From the NCBI GenBank assembly GCA_902764875.1, contig CACWXP010000018.1, positions 1 to 64,000 of the forward strand: DNA of 64,000 nt, in the 5' to 3' direction. Shown one piece after another: positions 52,190-61,042 of this stretch. This DNA comes from an uncultured Eubacteriales bacterium (GTDB taxonomy: Bacteria > Bacillota > Clostridia > Christensenellales > Aristaeellaceae). A program made the translations under genes and the position numbers. The notes under the pieces were generated by a model that ran no database searches, was not told the origin of the DNA, and saw only the letters and a program-made list of their open reading frames with translations. The stretch's first letter is position 1, and every line of letters begins with the position of its first letter.

Positions 52190-52276
52190 AGTCTTCCCGA
52201 CTCCTTTCTGTCGGCAGCCGTCCGTCCCTCCCGGAATCGAAGCGCTGCCCCAGCTTTTGTTTTTGCTATCTGTCTT

Positions 52277-52305
52277 ATTTTACCAGACATTTATTGGAAA
52301 GTAAA
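52277..52305 (-). promoter_or_regulatory. Promoter of the rnf-nrf operon
   Basis: On the minus strand TTTACT (52300-52305), a 17-base spacer and TAAAAT (52277-52282), about 90 bases before rnfC. Its -35 end lies five bases from the -35 of the divergent promoter, so a regulator bound here would affect both. Confidence 0.65.
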
Positions 52306-52310
52306 GAAAT

Positions 52311-52339
52311 TTGACAAGCGGCCGGAATCAACGTAAAAT
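52311..52339 (+). promoter_or_regulatory. Promoter of the PBP-GGDEF gene
   Basis: TTGACA (52311-52316), a 17-base spacer and TAAAAT (52334-52339), about 45 bases before the start codon. Confidence 0.85.
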
Positions 52340-52384
52340 ATTGGAAAATGACGTTTATCTCCGTGCGGAAAAGAGGTCTTGTGT

Positions 52385-54241
52385 TTGTCCGGAAGAATGT
52401 ACAAAATCGCGTATTTCACCGTGGACTGGAATTACGAACTCGTGGACCAGACCCTCCATGGCCTTAAGGAGTACGTGGATGCCCATCGTAATGTCGTCCT
52501 CCGCATCTTCGACTGCTTCGGCAAGGATCTGGACAACGATAAGGATAAAAGCGAATACCGCATTTTCTCCCTTCCGGATCTGTCAACCTTCGACGGCGCC
52601 ATCCTCCTCAGCAACCAGCTCATTCTCGAGCGCGTCCGCGATGAGCTCGTCAAAAAGATCGATGCCGCCGGCATTCCCGCCGTCTCCATCGGCTGCCCCC
52701 TGCCCGGCTGCGTCCTCGTCGATCACGATAACCGCGCCGCCCAGAAGGCCATGGCCAGCCATGTCATCCGGCAGCATAACGCCCGCCGCCTCGTGTATCT
52801 GACGGGGAATCTCGCCAACAACTGCCCCGAGGGCCGCCAGCGGCTCGACGGCTTTCTCGATGCCTGCCGCGAAAACGGCATCTTCTCCGAAAATGTCCAG
52901 GTCCTGGAAAAAACCTGGCGCACCACCGACGGCGCCGATGTCGCCCGCCAGTGGATCGAAGAGGATCTCCCCCTGCCCGATGCCTTCATCTGTGCCAACG
53001 ATGAAATGGCCATGGGCCTCCTCGAAACCCTCCAGGAAAGCAAAATCCGCGTCCCGCAGGATGTCATCGTAACCGGTTATGATAATCTCGACAGCGCCCA
53101 GCTCTCCTGTCCGCGCCTGTCCTCCGTTTTCTGCGATTACCGTCTTCTCAACTACCGGGCTATGGAAACCCTGATCGATATGATCAATGAGAAGCATGTC
53201 CCCTCCGTGGTCAACGGCGATTACGAAATCATCACTTCCGAGTCCTGCGGCTGTCCCGAAACCAGCCAGGCGACCGTCCTGCGCGACCGCGTTTTCCGCC
53301 AGACCCGTTTCCTCCGCTCCTTCTATCTGCTGCAGGGCCAGCTCGCGGAAGAGCTTTTCGAGGCCAATAATCTAAAGGATCTCACCGCCGCCGTCCTCCG
53401 CAACCGGGCCATCTTCGGCTGCCATGATATTTTCCTCTGCATCAACGATTATTATTTCGATAACTATGAAAAAGCCGAATGGGCCCATGATTCCGAGTCC
53501 TACGGCGCGGAAATGGTTCTGGCCGGCCGAAGCTATATCCGCTTCCCGACCCGCCAGCTCCTGCCCGAGCCCTATCTCTCCCGCGAGCGGTTCCTCATCT
53601 TCTATCCCCTGCATTATAATACCTATTCCATCGGCTATATCGCCATGGACGGCCTCTCCGAAGCCGCCAAGATGAACCTCCACGAGAGCATCTTCAACTT
53701 CCTCGAAATCGCCATCGAAAACATCCGAAAAAAGGAGCTTCTCCGCCGCTTCAATGAAATGCTCGACGATCTCTATGTCCATGACGGCCTCACCCATCTC
53801 TTCAACCGTTTCGGTCTCGAGCGCTATGGCGAGGAAACCCTCCTCCGCCTGGTCAAGAAATACGGCTCCGCCCAGGTCCTCTTCACCGATCTCGACGAAA
53901 TGAAGGAGATCAACGATACCTACGGCCACGAGGCGGGCGACACCGCTCTCTGCGCCGTCGCACAGATCCTGCAGGACAGCTGCGGCGACGAGGATTTCAT
54001 CATGCGCTACGGCGGCGACGAGTTTGTCGTCATCGCCGTCGGCACCAACGAGGATCTCACCGACCAGATCCTCGCCTCGGCCGATGCCTGGAACGAATCC
54101 TCCGGCCAGCCCTTCCGCCTGGGCCTCTCCATCGGCCATATCAAGGTCACCAAGAAGGAAAAGCGCTCCCTCGAGGACTGCATCCGCGAAGCCGACACCC
54201 TCATGTACGAAATCAAAACCGCCCGCCGGGTGGGCAGATAG
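52385..54241 (+). CDS. LacI-type sensor domain fused to GGDEF, no DNA-binding domain
   Basis: A 618-residue cytoplasmic protein. Residues about 1-285 form a periplasmic-binding-protein-like domain as in LacI/GalR regulators (ILLSNQLILERV, CANDEMAMGLLETLQE, VTGYDNLDSAQ), but it starts where LacI proteins would have a helix-turn-helix. The middle (about 290-445) is GAF-like. The GGDEF domain holds DGLTHLFNRFGLERYG and RYGGDEFVVI, an intact loop without an I-site. It probably makes c-di-GMP in response to a small ligand. Start codon is uncertain: TTG 52385 (spaced from GAGGT) or ATG 52397. Confidence 0.85.
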   Translation: MSGRMYKIAYFTVDWNYELVDQTLHGLKEYVDAHRNVVLRIFDCFGKDLDNDKDKSEYRIFSLPDLSTFDGAILLSNQLILERVRDELVKKIDAAGIPAVSIGCPLPGCVLVDHDNRAAQKAMASHVIRQHNARRLVYLTGNLANNCPEGRQRLDGFLDACRENGIFSENVQVLEKTWRTTDGADVARQWIEEDLPLPDAFICANDEMAMGLLETLQESKIRVPQDVIVTGYDNLDSAQLSCPRLSSVFCDYRLLNYRAMETLIDMINEKHVPSVVNGDYEIITSESCGCPETSQATVLRDRVFRQTRFLRSFYLLQGQLAEELFEANNLKDLTAAVLRNRAIFGCHDIFLCINDYYFDNYEKAEWAHDSESYGAEMVLAGRSYIRFPTRQLLPEPYLSRERFLIFYPLHYNTYSIGYIAMDGLSEAAKMNLHESIFNFLEIAIENIRKKELLRRFNEMLDDLYVHDGLTHLFNRFGLERYGEETLLRLVKKYGSAQVLFTDLDEMKEINDTYGHEAGDTALCAVAQILQDSCGDEDFIMRYGGDEFVVIAVGTNEDLTDQILASADAWNESSGQPFRLGLSIGHIKVTKKEKRSLEDCIREADTLMYEIKTARRVGR

Positions 54242-54347
54242 CTGAAAACCGCCCGCCAGGTGAGCCATAAACCAATTATCTGACCGCACGGCCGGCCCGA
54301 AATCCTCCTGATTGTCCCTTCTCCCCTGTTTTTCATATGCCGATGTG

Positions 54348-54380
54348 AAAACCCGGATTCCTACAAACCCGGGTTTCTTT
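54348..54380 (+). terminator. Terminator of the PBP-GGDEF gene
   Basis: AAAACCCGG with CCCGGGTTT across an 11-base loop, then CTTT. It is 107 bases past the stop; the gap 54242-54347 holds no gene. Confidence 0.8.
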
Positions 54381-54392
54381 ATACCTGTGATC

Positions 54393-54422
54393 AAAACCCG
54401 GGCTCAATGCAAAGCCCGGGTT
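54393..54422 (-). terminator. Terminator overlapping the end of the MOSC gene
   Basis: On the minus strand AACCCGGGCT pairs with AGCCCGGGTT across an eight-base loop, followed by TTGATC. The stop codon of the MOSC gene is inside the stem. Confidence 0.75.
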
Positions 54423-54868
54423 CCGTTTTCCAAAACCGTTATCAGGTCTCCGGCTTTGGCGTCACCTTCGGAAATCACAATCGCAAAGATCCCCTCCCGG
54501 GGCATCACGCAGTCTCCCGCCGCCTGCCGGATCGCGCAGTCCGCGTGGCATTCCTTGCCGATCTGCGTCACCTCGCAAACCGCCGTCCCGATCGCCAGCC
54601 GCGTCCCGACGGGAAGCTCCCGCAGCGCAATCCCTTCGCATCGGATGTTCTCCGCGAAAACTCCCGGCCCCAGCGGAACCTCCGTGCGCGCCTGCATCCC
54701 GTCCACGCTCTCCTGCGCCAGCAGGCTCACCTGCCGGTGCCAGTTCCCCGCGTGCGCGTCGCCCTCAATCCCGTGTTCCGGCCGAAGGTGAATCGTCTCC
54801 ACGGGATGCTTCTGTTCGCCCTTCCGCTCGCTGATGCAAACAGCCCGGATCACTGCCCTGTCCTTCAT
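54404..54868 (-). CDS. MOSC-domain protein
   Basis: A 154-residue protein. It shows HGIEGDAHAGNWHRQVSLL, LPVGTRLAIGTAVCEVTQIGKECHADCAI, and the conserved Cys of MOSC domains in that region. MOSC proteins handle sulfur or molybdenum-cofactor sulfuration and often stand alone in anaerobes. It overlaps the next upstream gene by one base (shared stop/start), suggesting coupled translation with the NGN-domain protein. Confidence 0.9.
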   Translation of the reverse strand: MKDRAVIRAVCISERKGEQKHPVETIHLRPEHGIEGDAHAGNWHRQVSLLAQESVDGMQARTEVPLGPGVFAENIRCEGIALRELPVGTRLAIGTAVCEVTQIGKECHADCAIRQAAGDCVMPREGIFAIVISEGDAKAGDLITVLENGTRALH

Positions 54869-55815
54869 CAGATCAGCTCCTGCAGCGCCTTCCGAAGCTT
54901 CTCCACCTGCGCTTCCATTTTTTCAATTTTTTCCCGTAAAATGGCGTTCTCAACCTTCAGCGCTTCAATGTTCCCCGAAGCCGCCGTCTCCGTGGCGGTC
55001 GCCGTTTCCGCCGGCGTTCCCGCGGCCTTGGGCGCAGCCTCCCCGGCCGTCGTCTTTTCCGGCGCTGCTGCCGTCTCCGGCGCCTTCGGCGCCTTCGCGG
55101 GCTTCTTTTCTTCGGCCGCTTCCTTGCCGCCGTTCTTGGCTCTCCGTTTCATCCCGGCAACCACCTGCCAGTTCACGCCGTATTCTGCCGCCGCCGCCCG
55201 CACGCCGATTTCCTCCGCCCGGGCGATCATCTGCGCCTCCTGTTCCTTTGTATATCCGCTTCTTGCAATCTCGCTCATGTCCTCTGCTTCCCCTTTCGCT
55301 GTCTCTCCGGCGCCCTCCGCCGCAATCGTTCCGTCCGAACCGTCAGCCCCGGCGCCATCCGCCGCAGCCCCGTCCGAACCGTCGGCCCCGGCGTCACCCG
55401 CCGCGCCGGTCCCGTCCGAACCTTCCGCCGCTTCCGGCACAAAGGGCACAACCGCCAGCCGGTACCACCGGTTCTCCCCCAGCAGGTTCGCGTAAACCCG
55501 GATCCGGTTCTCCTCAAAGGCGGTAATGTTGCCCTCCACCGCCTGCAATGGCCCTTCCACAATCTTCCTGTTCGCAAAGTCCAGCGTTGAAGGCGCGGGG
55601 TCGGAAATCGCCTCGATCATCTTCCATTCCTCTTCCGGAACCGGTACAGCCCCCGGGGCATACTGCAGCATAAACACATATCCCGGAACCACAAACCGTT
55701 TTCTCTCGTCCGGCCTTCCCGTCTCGTCCGCTTCCCGATAGCTCGGCAGGAATCCGCTCGCCACCTGCCGCACCTTGATCCGTTCTTTTCCGGGTTCAAC
55801 TTTCACGCAGTACAT
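54868..55815 (-). CDS. NusG N-terminal-domain chimera with coiled coil
   Basis: A 315-residue protein. Residues 1-125 match the NGN domain of NusG-type elongation factors: MYCVKVEPGKERIKVRQVAS, ERKRFVVPGYVFML, and the ISDPAPSTLDF segment. There is no KOW domain after it; instead come a GADGSDGA-type low-complexity repeat (about 130-180), a helix-turn-helix-like segment (YTKEQEAQMIARAEEIGVRA, about 188-225), an Ala/Lys/Pro/Glu linker, and a C-terminal coiled coil (about 283-315). It may be a specialised NusG/LoaP-like transcription factor or a non-transcriptional derivative. Confidence 0.7.
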   Translation of the reverse strand: MYCVKVEPGKERIKVRQVASGFLPSYREADETGRPDERKRFVVPGYVFMLQYAPGAVPVPEEEWKMIEAISDPAPSTLDFANRKIVEGPLQAVEGNITAFEENRIRVYANLLGENRWYRLAVVPFVPEAAEGSDGTGAAGDAGADGSDGAAADGAGADGSDGTIAAEGAGETAKGEAEDMSEIARSGYTKEQEAQMIARAEEIGVRAAAAEYGVNWQVVAGMKRRAKNGGKEAAEEKKPAKAPKAPETAAAPEKTTAGEAAPKAAGTPAETATATETAASGNIEALKVENAILREKIEKMEAQVEKLRKALQELI

Positions 55816-55923
55816 CGTCTTCGTCTCCTTTATCTTTCAGTTCCAAAACCGTTTCCGTTCAGATCCGGGCCCCGCCGCATCACGGTCTCAGTCTTCTTGC
55901 AGCCCGTCCGGCCGCGCGGCCCG

Positions 55924-56916
55924 TCAGATCTCCGCCAGCGTTTCCCCTTCGTCCAGCATGCCTTCCACCGTCACCTGCCGGGGTTTGTGCTCCTCCGGCT
56001 TCTCAATGGCTTCCAGCAGCAGCCCCAGGGCTTCCCGTGCCAGGGCTTCCGTGTTCTGCCGATAGGTCGTCAGCATCGGCCGGATCATCCGGCTCATCCG
56101 AACGCCGTCGTATCCGATCAGGCTCACATCTTCCGGAATCCGAACGCCCGCTGCCTTCAGGTCCCAAAGGGCGCCCATGCAGCTGTAGTCGTCCGGGCAG
56201 AGGATGCATGTCGGTTTGTCCTCCCCGCTCATCATCTCCCGCGCAATCTCCGCGCATCTCTCCGGGTCGTGGAACTGTCCTTCCCGAACAAACCCATCCG
56301 TCACCCGGATCCCAAGCTCCGCGCAGATTTTGTAGAAGCCGCTCAGCCGCTCCCGCATCACCGCGCTCACCTGTCCCGTAATGAACGCAATCTTCCGGTG
56401 TCCCTTCTCCCAGGCATATCGCACAATCCGTTCCACGCTGGCCCGGTTGTCGCTGCTCACGCAGTCGCATCCTTCGAAGTTTTGGTCAATCACCACCGTC
56501 GGAATGTCGCTCCCCGCCAGCCGGATCACGTCCGGTGATTCAAAGTCCGCCTGGATCACGATCACCCCGTCCAGGTTCCGCCGCCGCGCGTGGTCGTAGT
56601 AGGTTTCCCTGCCGTTTTCCGTCCGGCCGATCAGCGTCAGGTCGTATCCCCGCTCGTCCGCCGCGCTGCGCAGCTCGTCCAGCAGCGAGCTGAAATATTC
56701 GTGGTTCATCCGGTCTTCATAGAGAATCCCGATGTTCCGCGACCGGCTGGTTTTCAGCGTCCGTGCCGCCGCGTTCGGATAGTATCCCATCTGCCGCGCC
56801 GTCTGGCAGATATAGGCCGTCCGTTCCTTGTTTTCGTTTGTAACGCCGTTCAGCGCCCGCGATACCGTTGCAACGGAAACGCCGCAGGCTTCCGCGATGT
56901 CCTTCAGTCGAATCAT
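55924..56916 (-). CDS. LacI-family transcriptional regulator
   Basis: A 330-residue regulator. The helix-turn-helix IRLKDIAEACGVSVATVSRALN is followed by YPNAAARTLKTSRS and the sensor domain (IGILYEDRMNHEYFSSLL, SLIGYDGVRMSRMIRPMLTT). The start at 56916 is preferred since the family N-terminus begins there; the ribosome site is weak. Its own operator lies just upstream. The target other than itself is not apparent; no sugar genes follow it in the window. Confidence 0.92.
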   Translation of the reverse strand: MIRLKDIAEACGVSVATVSRALNGVTNENKERTAYICQTARQMGYYPNAAARTLKTSRSRNIGILYEDRMNHEYFSSLLDELRSAADERGYDLTLIGRTENGRETYYDHARRRNLDGVIVIQADFESPDVIRLAGSDIPTVVIDQNFEGCDCVSSDNRASVERIVRYAWEKGHRKIAFITGQVSAVMRERLSGFYKICAELGIRVTDGFVREGQFHDPERCAEIAREMMSGEDKPTCILCPDDYSCMGALWDLKAAGVRIPEDVSLIGYDGVRMSRMIRPMLTTYRQNTEALAREALGLLLEAIEKPEEHKPRQVTVEGMLDEGETLAEI

Positions 56917-56946
56917 ATACTTTTTCCGGTTCTCTTTCTGAAAACT

Positions 56947-56961
56947 TTGCAATCGTTTGCG
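56947..56961. promoter_or_regulatory. LacI-type operator upstream of the second repressor
   Basis: TTGCAATCGTTTGCG is a near-palindrome of the same TGCAA-CG-TTGC form as the operator at 8326-8339 and sits about 30 bases before this repressor's start, suggesting autoregulation. Confidence 0.6.
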
Positions 56962-56996
56962 ACTAAATCATACCGCATTTCAAACCCGCTGTCAAC

Positions 56997-57023
56997 GGAC
57001 CGGAGGGACGGTTCTGCCGGTCC
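56997..57023. repeat. Small GC hairpin with GGGACGGTTCT core
   Basis: GGACCGG pairs with CCGGTCC around a core GAGGGACGGTTCT. The same GGACCGGAGGG and GGGACGGTTCT words occur at 63690-63790. It also lies downstream of tex-side intergenic DNA and could double as a terminator. Confidence 0.55.
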
Positions 57024-57045
57024 ACCCAAGTCTCGTCACACCAAT

Positions 57046-59193
57046 TCACATTTTGTTCTTAACCATCGTCAGCCCGATCCGCTGCTTCTTCTCATCCACG
57101 CTCACAACCCAAACCTTCACCACATCCCCAACCTTCAATACCTCCGAGGGATGCCGGATGAATTTGTCCGCAATCCGGGAAATATGCACCAGTCCGTCCT
57201 GATGCACGCCGATGTCCACAAACGCGCCGAAATCGATCACGTTCCGCACCGTCCCCGTCAGCTCCATTCCCGGCTTCAGGTCCTTGATGTCCAGCACGTC
57301 CGTCCGCAGCACCGGCTTGGGCAGCTCGTCACGGGGGTCCCGCCCCGGCTTCTGAAGCTCCGCAATCATGTCCTTCAGCGTCGGCAGCCCGACGCCGATC
57401 TCCGCCGCCAGTTTTTCCTCCCCGAAGGCCCGCGCCTTCAGGGGAATCTCCGGAATCCCGCCCTTCAGGTTCTTCAGGTCATATCCCAGTTTTTCCTGCA
57501 AAGCCTTCGCCGCATCATAGCTCTCCGGGTGCACCCCTGTAGAGTCCAGCGGATTCTTGCTGTCCGCCACCCGCAGGAATCCCGCGCACTGCTCAAAGGC
57601 CTTCGGCCCAAGCTTCGGCACCTTTTTCAGCGTCTGCCGGGTAGGAATCCCGTTCTCCTCCCGATAGGCAACGATGTTCTTCGCCAGCGCCGGCCCGATC
57701 CCGGCCACGTGGCTCAGCAGCTCCGCCGAGGCGGTGGCCACTTCCACGCCCACCTGGTTCACGCATTGCTCCACGACGCCGTCCAGCGCCTCCGTCAGCT
57801 CGTTCTGCTTCAGGTCGTGCTGATATTGCCCCACGCCGATGGCCTTCGGATCAATCTTCACCAGCTCCGCCAGCGGGTCCTGCATCCGCCGTGCGATGGA
57901 AACGGCGCTCCGCTGCGTCACGTCGAAGTCCGGAAACTCCTCCGCCGCCAGCTTGCTCGCGGAATAGACGGAAGCCCCGGCTTCGCTCACGATCATGTAG
58001 GCCACCCCCGGCATCTCCGGCAGCAGCGAAACGATGAACTGTTCGCTCTCCCGGCTGGCCGTGCCGTTGCCGATGGCGATCGCCGTCACCCCGTATTTCG
58101 CGACCATACCCTTAATCAGCCGCGCCGCCGCCGCTTTCCCGGCCTCATTTCCGGGCAGCGTGAAATATCCGACTCCCGTGTCCAGAACCTTCCCGTTCTC
58201 GTCCACCACCGCCAGCTTGCATCCGGTCCGGAATCCGGGGTCTACCCCCAGCGTCACCTTGCCCTTGATCGGCGGCTGCATCAGCAGCTGGTGCAGATTC
58301 TGCGAAAAAACCTTGATGGCCGAAACGTTCGCCCGGTCCGTCAGCTCGTTCCGAATCTCCCGCTCAAGGGATGGGAAAATCAGCCGTTCCCACGCGTCGC
58401 CGCAGGCTTCCGCCACCTGGGCCGAAACCGCGCCGCTGCCGCGCACATACGTCCCCCGGATGCTCTCCAGGGCCTTCTCCTCCGGAACCTCAAGCGAGAC
58501 CTTCAGATATTCTTCCCGCTCGCCCCGGTTCACCGCCAGAATCCGGTGGGCCGCCATGCTCCGCACCGGCTCCCGGAAGTCGTAGTACATGCTGTAAACG
58601 CTGTCCTCTTCCTTCGCCGCTTTGGTCACCAGCACGCCTTCCCGCATCATCATCCCGCGCAGCGCCTTCCGGATGTCCGCGTCGTCGCTGACGGTCTCGG
58701 CCAGAATGTCCCGCGCTCCGGCCAGGGCGCTCTCCGCGTCCGGCACTTCCTTTTCCGCGTCGATGTATTTCCCGGCCTCCGCCATGGGATCCCCGTGCGG
58801 ATCCTGCATCATCAGCCAAAGCGCCAGCGGTTCCAGTCCCCGTTCCTTCGCCACGGTGGCCCGCGTCCGCCGCTTCGGCCGGTACGGCCGGTAAAGGTCC
58901 TCCAGCTCGCTCAGCGTCCGCGCCGCCGCCAGTTTTCCTTCCAGCTCCTCCGTCAGCACGTCCTGCTCCGTCAGGCTCTTGCGGATCTCCTCCCGCCGCT
59001 TGTCCAGGTTCCGCAGGTATTCAAGCCGCTCCGCCATCTCCCGCAAAACCTGGTCGTCCAAAGACCCCGTGGCCTCTTTCCGATACCGCGCGATAAAGGG
59101 AATCGTATTCCCCGCGTCCAAAAGCTCCACCGCCGCCGAAACCTGCGCCGGCCGCAAACCAAACTCCGCAGCCAGAATAGAAACATAATCCAT
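57046..59193 (-). CDS. tex: Tex-family RNA-binding transcription accessory protein
   Basis: A 715-residue protein of usual Tex length. In order: N-terminal helical domain (AVELLDAGNTIPFIARYRKEATG), YqgF-like RNase H fold (LGVDPGFRTGCKLAVVD, about 318-335), a helix-hairpin-helix region (LLSHVAGIGPALAKNIVAYREENG, KVPKLGPKAFEQCAGFLR), and a C-terminal S1 domain (GTVRNVIDFGAFVDIGVHQDGLVHIS). Tex links RNA polymerase or the ribosome with nucleic-acid processing. It is a single gene between a LacI regulator and the opp operon. Confidence 0.97.
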   Translation of the reverse strand: MDYVSILAAEFGLRPAQVSAAVELLDAGNTIPFIARYRKEATGSLDDQVLREMAERLEYLRNLDKRREEIRKSLTEQDVLTEELEGKLAAARTLSELEDLYRPYRPKRRTRATVAKERGLEPLALWLMMQDPHGDPMAEAGKYIDAEKEVPDAESALAGARDILAETVSDDADIRKALRGMMMREGVLVTKAAKEEDSVYSMYYDFREPVRSMAAHRILAVNRGEREEYLKVSLEVPEEKALESIRGTYVRGSGAVSAQVAEACGDAWERLIFPSLEREIRNELTDRANVSAIKVFSQNLHQLLMQPPIKGKVTLGVDPGFRTGCKLAVVDENGKVLDTGVGYFTLPGNEAGKAAAARLIKGMVAKYGVTAIAIGNGTASRESEQFIVSLLPEMPGVAYMIVSEAGASVYSASKLAAEEFPDFDVTQRSAVSIARRMQDPLAELVKIDPKAIGVGQYQHDLKQNELTEALDGVVEQCVNQVGVEVATASAELLSHVAGIGPALAKNIVAYREENGIPTRQTLKKVPKLGPKAFEQCAGFLRVADSKNPLDSTGVHPESYDAAKALQEKLGYDLKNLKGGIPEIPLKARAFGEEKLAAEIGVGLPTLKDMIAELQKPGRDPRDELPKPVLRTDVLDIKDLKPGMELTGTVRNVIDFGAFVDIGVHQDGLVHISRIADKFIRHPSEVLKVGDVVKVWVVSVDEKKQRIGLTMVKNKM

Positions 59194-59234
59194 AAAAATC
59201 TCTCCTCATCCGATAACCTGATAAGAACCCTCTG

Positions 59235-60200
59235 TTATGCCCGATCCTCCAAAAAACAAGCACACTCCCGTCCGCCAAGGTCGCGCAGTGCCGGCTCGTC
59301 CGCCCGGCACCGCTCCGTCGCAAATGCGCACCGGTTGCTGAACCGGCATCCCTGCGGCAGCTCGTAAAGCTGCGGCACGTTCCCGGGAATGGTCTCCAGC
59401 AACGCGGTCTCCTCCTGAAGCGACGTCACCGCCCGCAGCAGCCCCTTCGTGTAGGGGTGCGCAGGGTCCGCAAACAGCGTCCCGATCTCCGCGTGCTCCA
59501 CAATCTTCCCCGCGTACATCACGTAAACGTCTTCGCACATCCGCGCAATCACGCCCAGGTTGTGGCTGATCAGCAGGATGCTCGTCCCGCCCTCCCGCAG
59601 CTTTTCCATCAGCTCCAATATCTGTGCCTCAACCGTAACGTCCAGCGCCGTCGTCGGCTCGTCCGCAATCAGCAGTTTCGGCTTGCAGATCATCGCCATC
59701 GCGATCATCACCCGCTGCCGCAGGCCGCCGCTCAGCTCGTGCGGATAAGCGTCGTACCGCCGCTCCGGATCTGGAATCCCAACCGCCGCGAACATCTCGA
59801 TCGTCCGCCGCCGGGCCTCCCCGGCGTCCGTCCCCTCGTGCAGCCGGATCACTTCGTCAACCTGCTTTCCGGCTTTCATCACCGGGTTCAGGCTGCTCAT
59901 CGGATCCTGAAAAATCATGGAAATCTCGCGTCCCTGCAGCAGCCGGCGCTCCTTCGCCCCCATCTGCCCAAGGTCCCGCCCCTCCAGCAGGATCCGCCCC
60001 CCGGTCATCTTTCCGGGTTTCTTGATCAGGTTCATCACGGCCCGGGCGGTCATGCTCTTTCCGCATCCGGATTCGCCCACCAGGCCCGTAATCGTGCCCG
60101 TCCGAATCTCAAGGGAAACCCGGTCCACCGGCCGGATCTTCCCCTTTTCCGTCGGAAATTCAACGCACAGATCTTCAATCTCAAGCAGTTTTTCGTCCAT
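59235..60200 (-). CDS. Oligopeptide/dipeptide ABC transporter ATPase (OppD/DppD type)
   Basis: A 321-residue ATPase. Walker A is [16 protein letters not shown], the signature [16 protein letters not shown], and Walker [13 protein letters not shown]. The C-terminal [14 protein letters not shown] matches the OppD/DppD Cys extension. The start at 60200 has GGAGGTG upstream. It is the last gene of the operon: the second ATPase (OppF/DppF) that normally follows is missing, and tex begins 41 bases on. Confidence 0.93.
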   Translation of the reverse strand: MDEKLLEIEDLCVEFPTEKGKIRPVDRVSLEIRTGTITGLVGESGCGKSMTARAVMNLIKKPGKMTGGRILLEGRDLGQMGAKERRLLQGREISMIFQDPMSSLNPVMKAGKQVDEVIRLHEGTDAGEARRRTIEMFAAVGIPDPERRYDAYPHELSGGLRQRVMIAMAMICKPKLLIADEPTTALDVTVEAQILELMEKLREGGTSILLISHNLGVIARMCEDVYVMYAGKIVEHAEIGTLFADPAHPYTKGLLRAVTSLQEETALLETIPGNVPQLYELPQGCRFSNRCAFATERCRADEPALRDLGGRECACFLEDRA

Positions 60201-60205
60201 GCGTT

Positions 60206-61042
60206 TCACCTCCTCCGCAGCCGCGGGTCGATCGCGTCCCGCAGCCCGTCTCCGAGGAAATTGAAGCTCAGCACCGCCAGCATAATCGCCCCGCTCGGCG
60301 CAAAGCTCAGCCACGGCGCGTTAAAAAGATACTGCCGCCCCGTGTTCACCATCAGACCCCAGCTCGCGCTCGGCGGCTGAATCCCCAGTCCCAGGAAGCT
60401 CAGCGCGCTCTCCGTCAGGATCGCGGAGGGAACGTTCAGCGTGAACAGCACGATCAGCGTCGGAATGCAGTTCGGCAAAATATGCCTCATGATAATCCGC
60501 CCTTTGCTCATGCCGATGCTCCGCGCCGCCTCCACATAGTCAATCGTCTTCAGTTTCAGCGTCTCCGCCCGCGCGATCCGCGCCACCGTTCCCCAGTTCA
60601 TCAGCGTCAGCGTCAGAAAAACGTTGAACAGCCCGTCCCCAAGCGTGTACATAATCACCATCGCCAGCAGCATCGACGGAAAAGCCAGCACGATGTCCGC
60701 CAGCCGCATGATGATCGAATCCACGGCCCCGCCCAGGTATCCGGCCGTCACGCCCAGCACCGCCCCGATCACCATGCTCAGCAGCGTCGGCACAATCCCG
60801 ACCATCAAAGAAACCCGCGATCCGTAAAGCAGCCGCGTCAGTACGTCCCGCCCGGCTTCGTCCGTGCCAAGCAGGTGCTCCGCCGAAGGCGGCGAAAGCC
60901 GGTGCATCAGGTCCATGTCCGCCTCCCCGTAGGGGGTCAGCCACGGCGCCAGGATCGAGAAAAGAATCAGCAGAAAAATCACGATCAGCGAAACCAGCGA
61001 AAGCTTGTTCGCCCGGATCATCCGTCGCAAAGCGTCTTTCAT
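60206..61042 (-). CDS. Oligopeptide ABC transporter permease (OppC/DppC type)
   Basis: A 278-residue permease with an N-terminal helix then LLGTDEAGRDVLTRLLYGSRVSLMVG, the DppC/OppC signature, and the EAARSIGMSKGRIIMRHILPN docking loop. It overlaps the OppB-type gene by four bases. Confidence 0.95.
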   Translation of the reverse strand: MKDALRRMIRANKLSLVSLIVIFLLILFSILAPWLTPYGEADMDLMHRLSPPSAEHLLGTDEAGRDVLTRLLYGSRVSLMVGIVPTLLSMVIGAVLGVTAGYLGGAVDSIIMRLADIVLAFPSMLLAMVIMYTLGDGLFNVFLTLTLMNWGTVARIARAETLKLKTIDYVEAARSIGMSKGRIIMRHILPNCIPTLIVLFTLNVPSAILTESALSFLGLGIQPPSASWGLMVNTGRQYLFNAPWLSFAPSGAIMLAVLSFNFLGDGLRDAIDPRLRRR

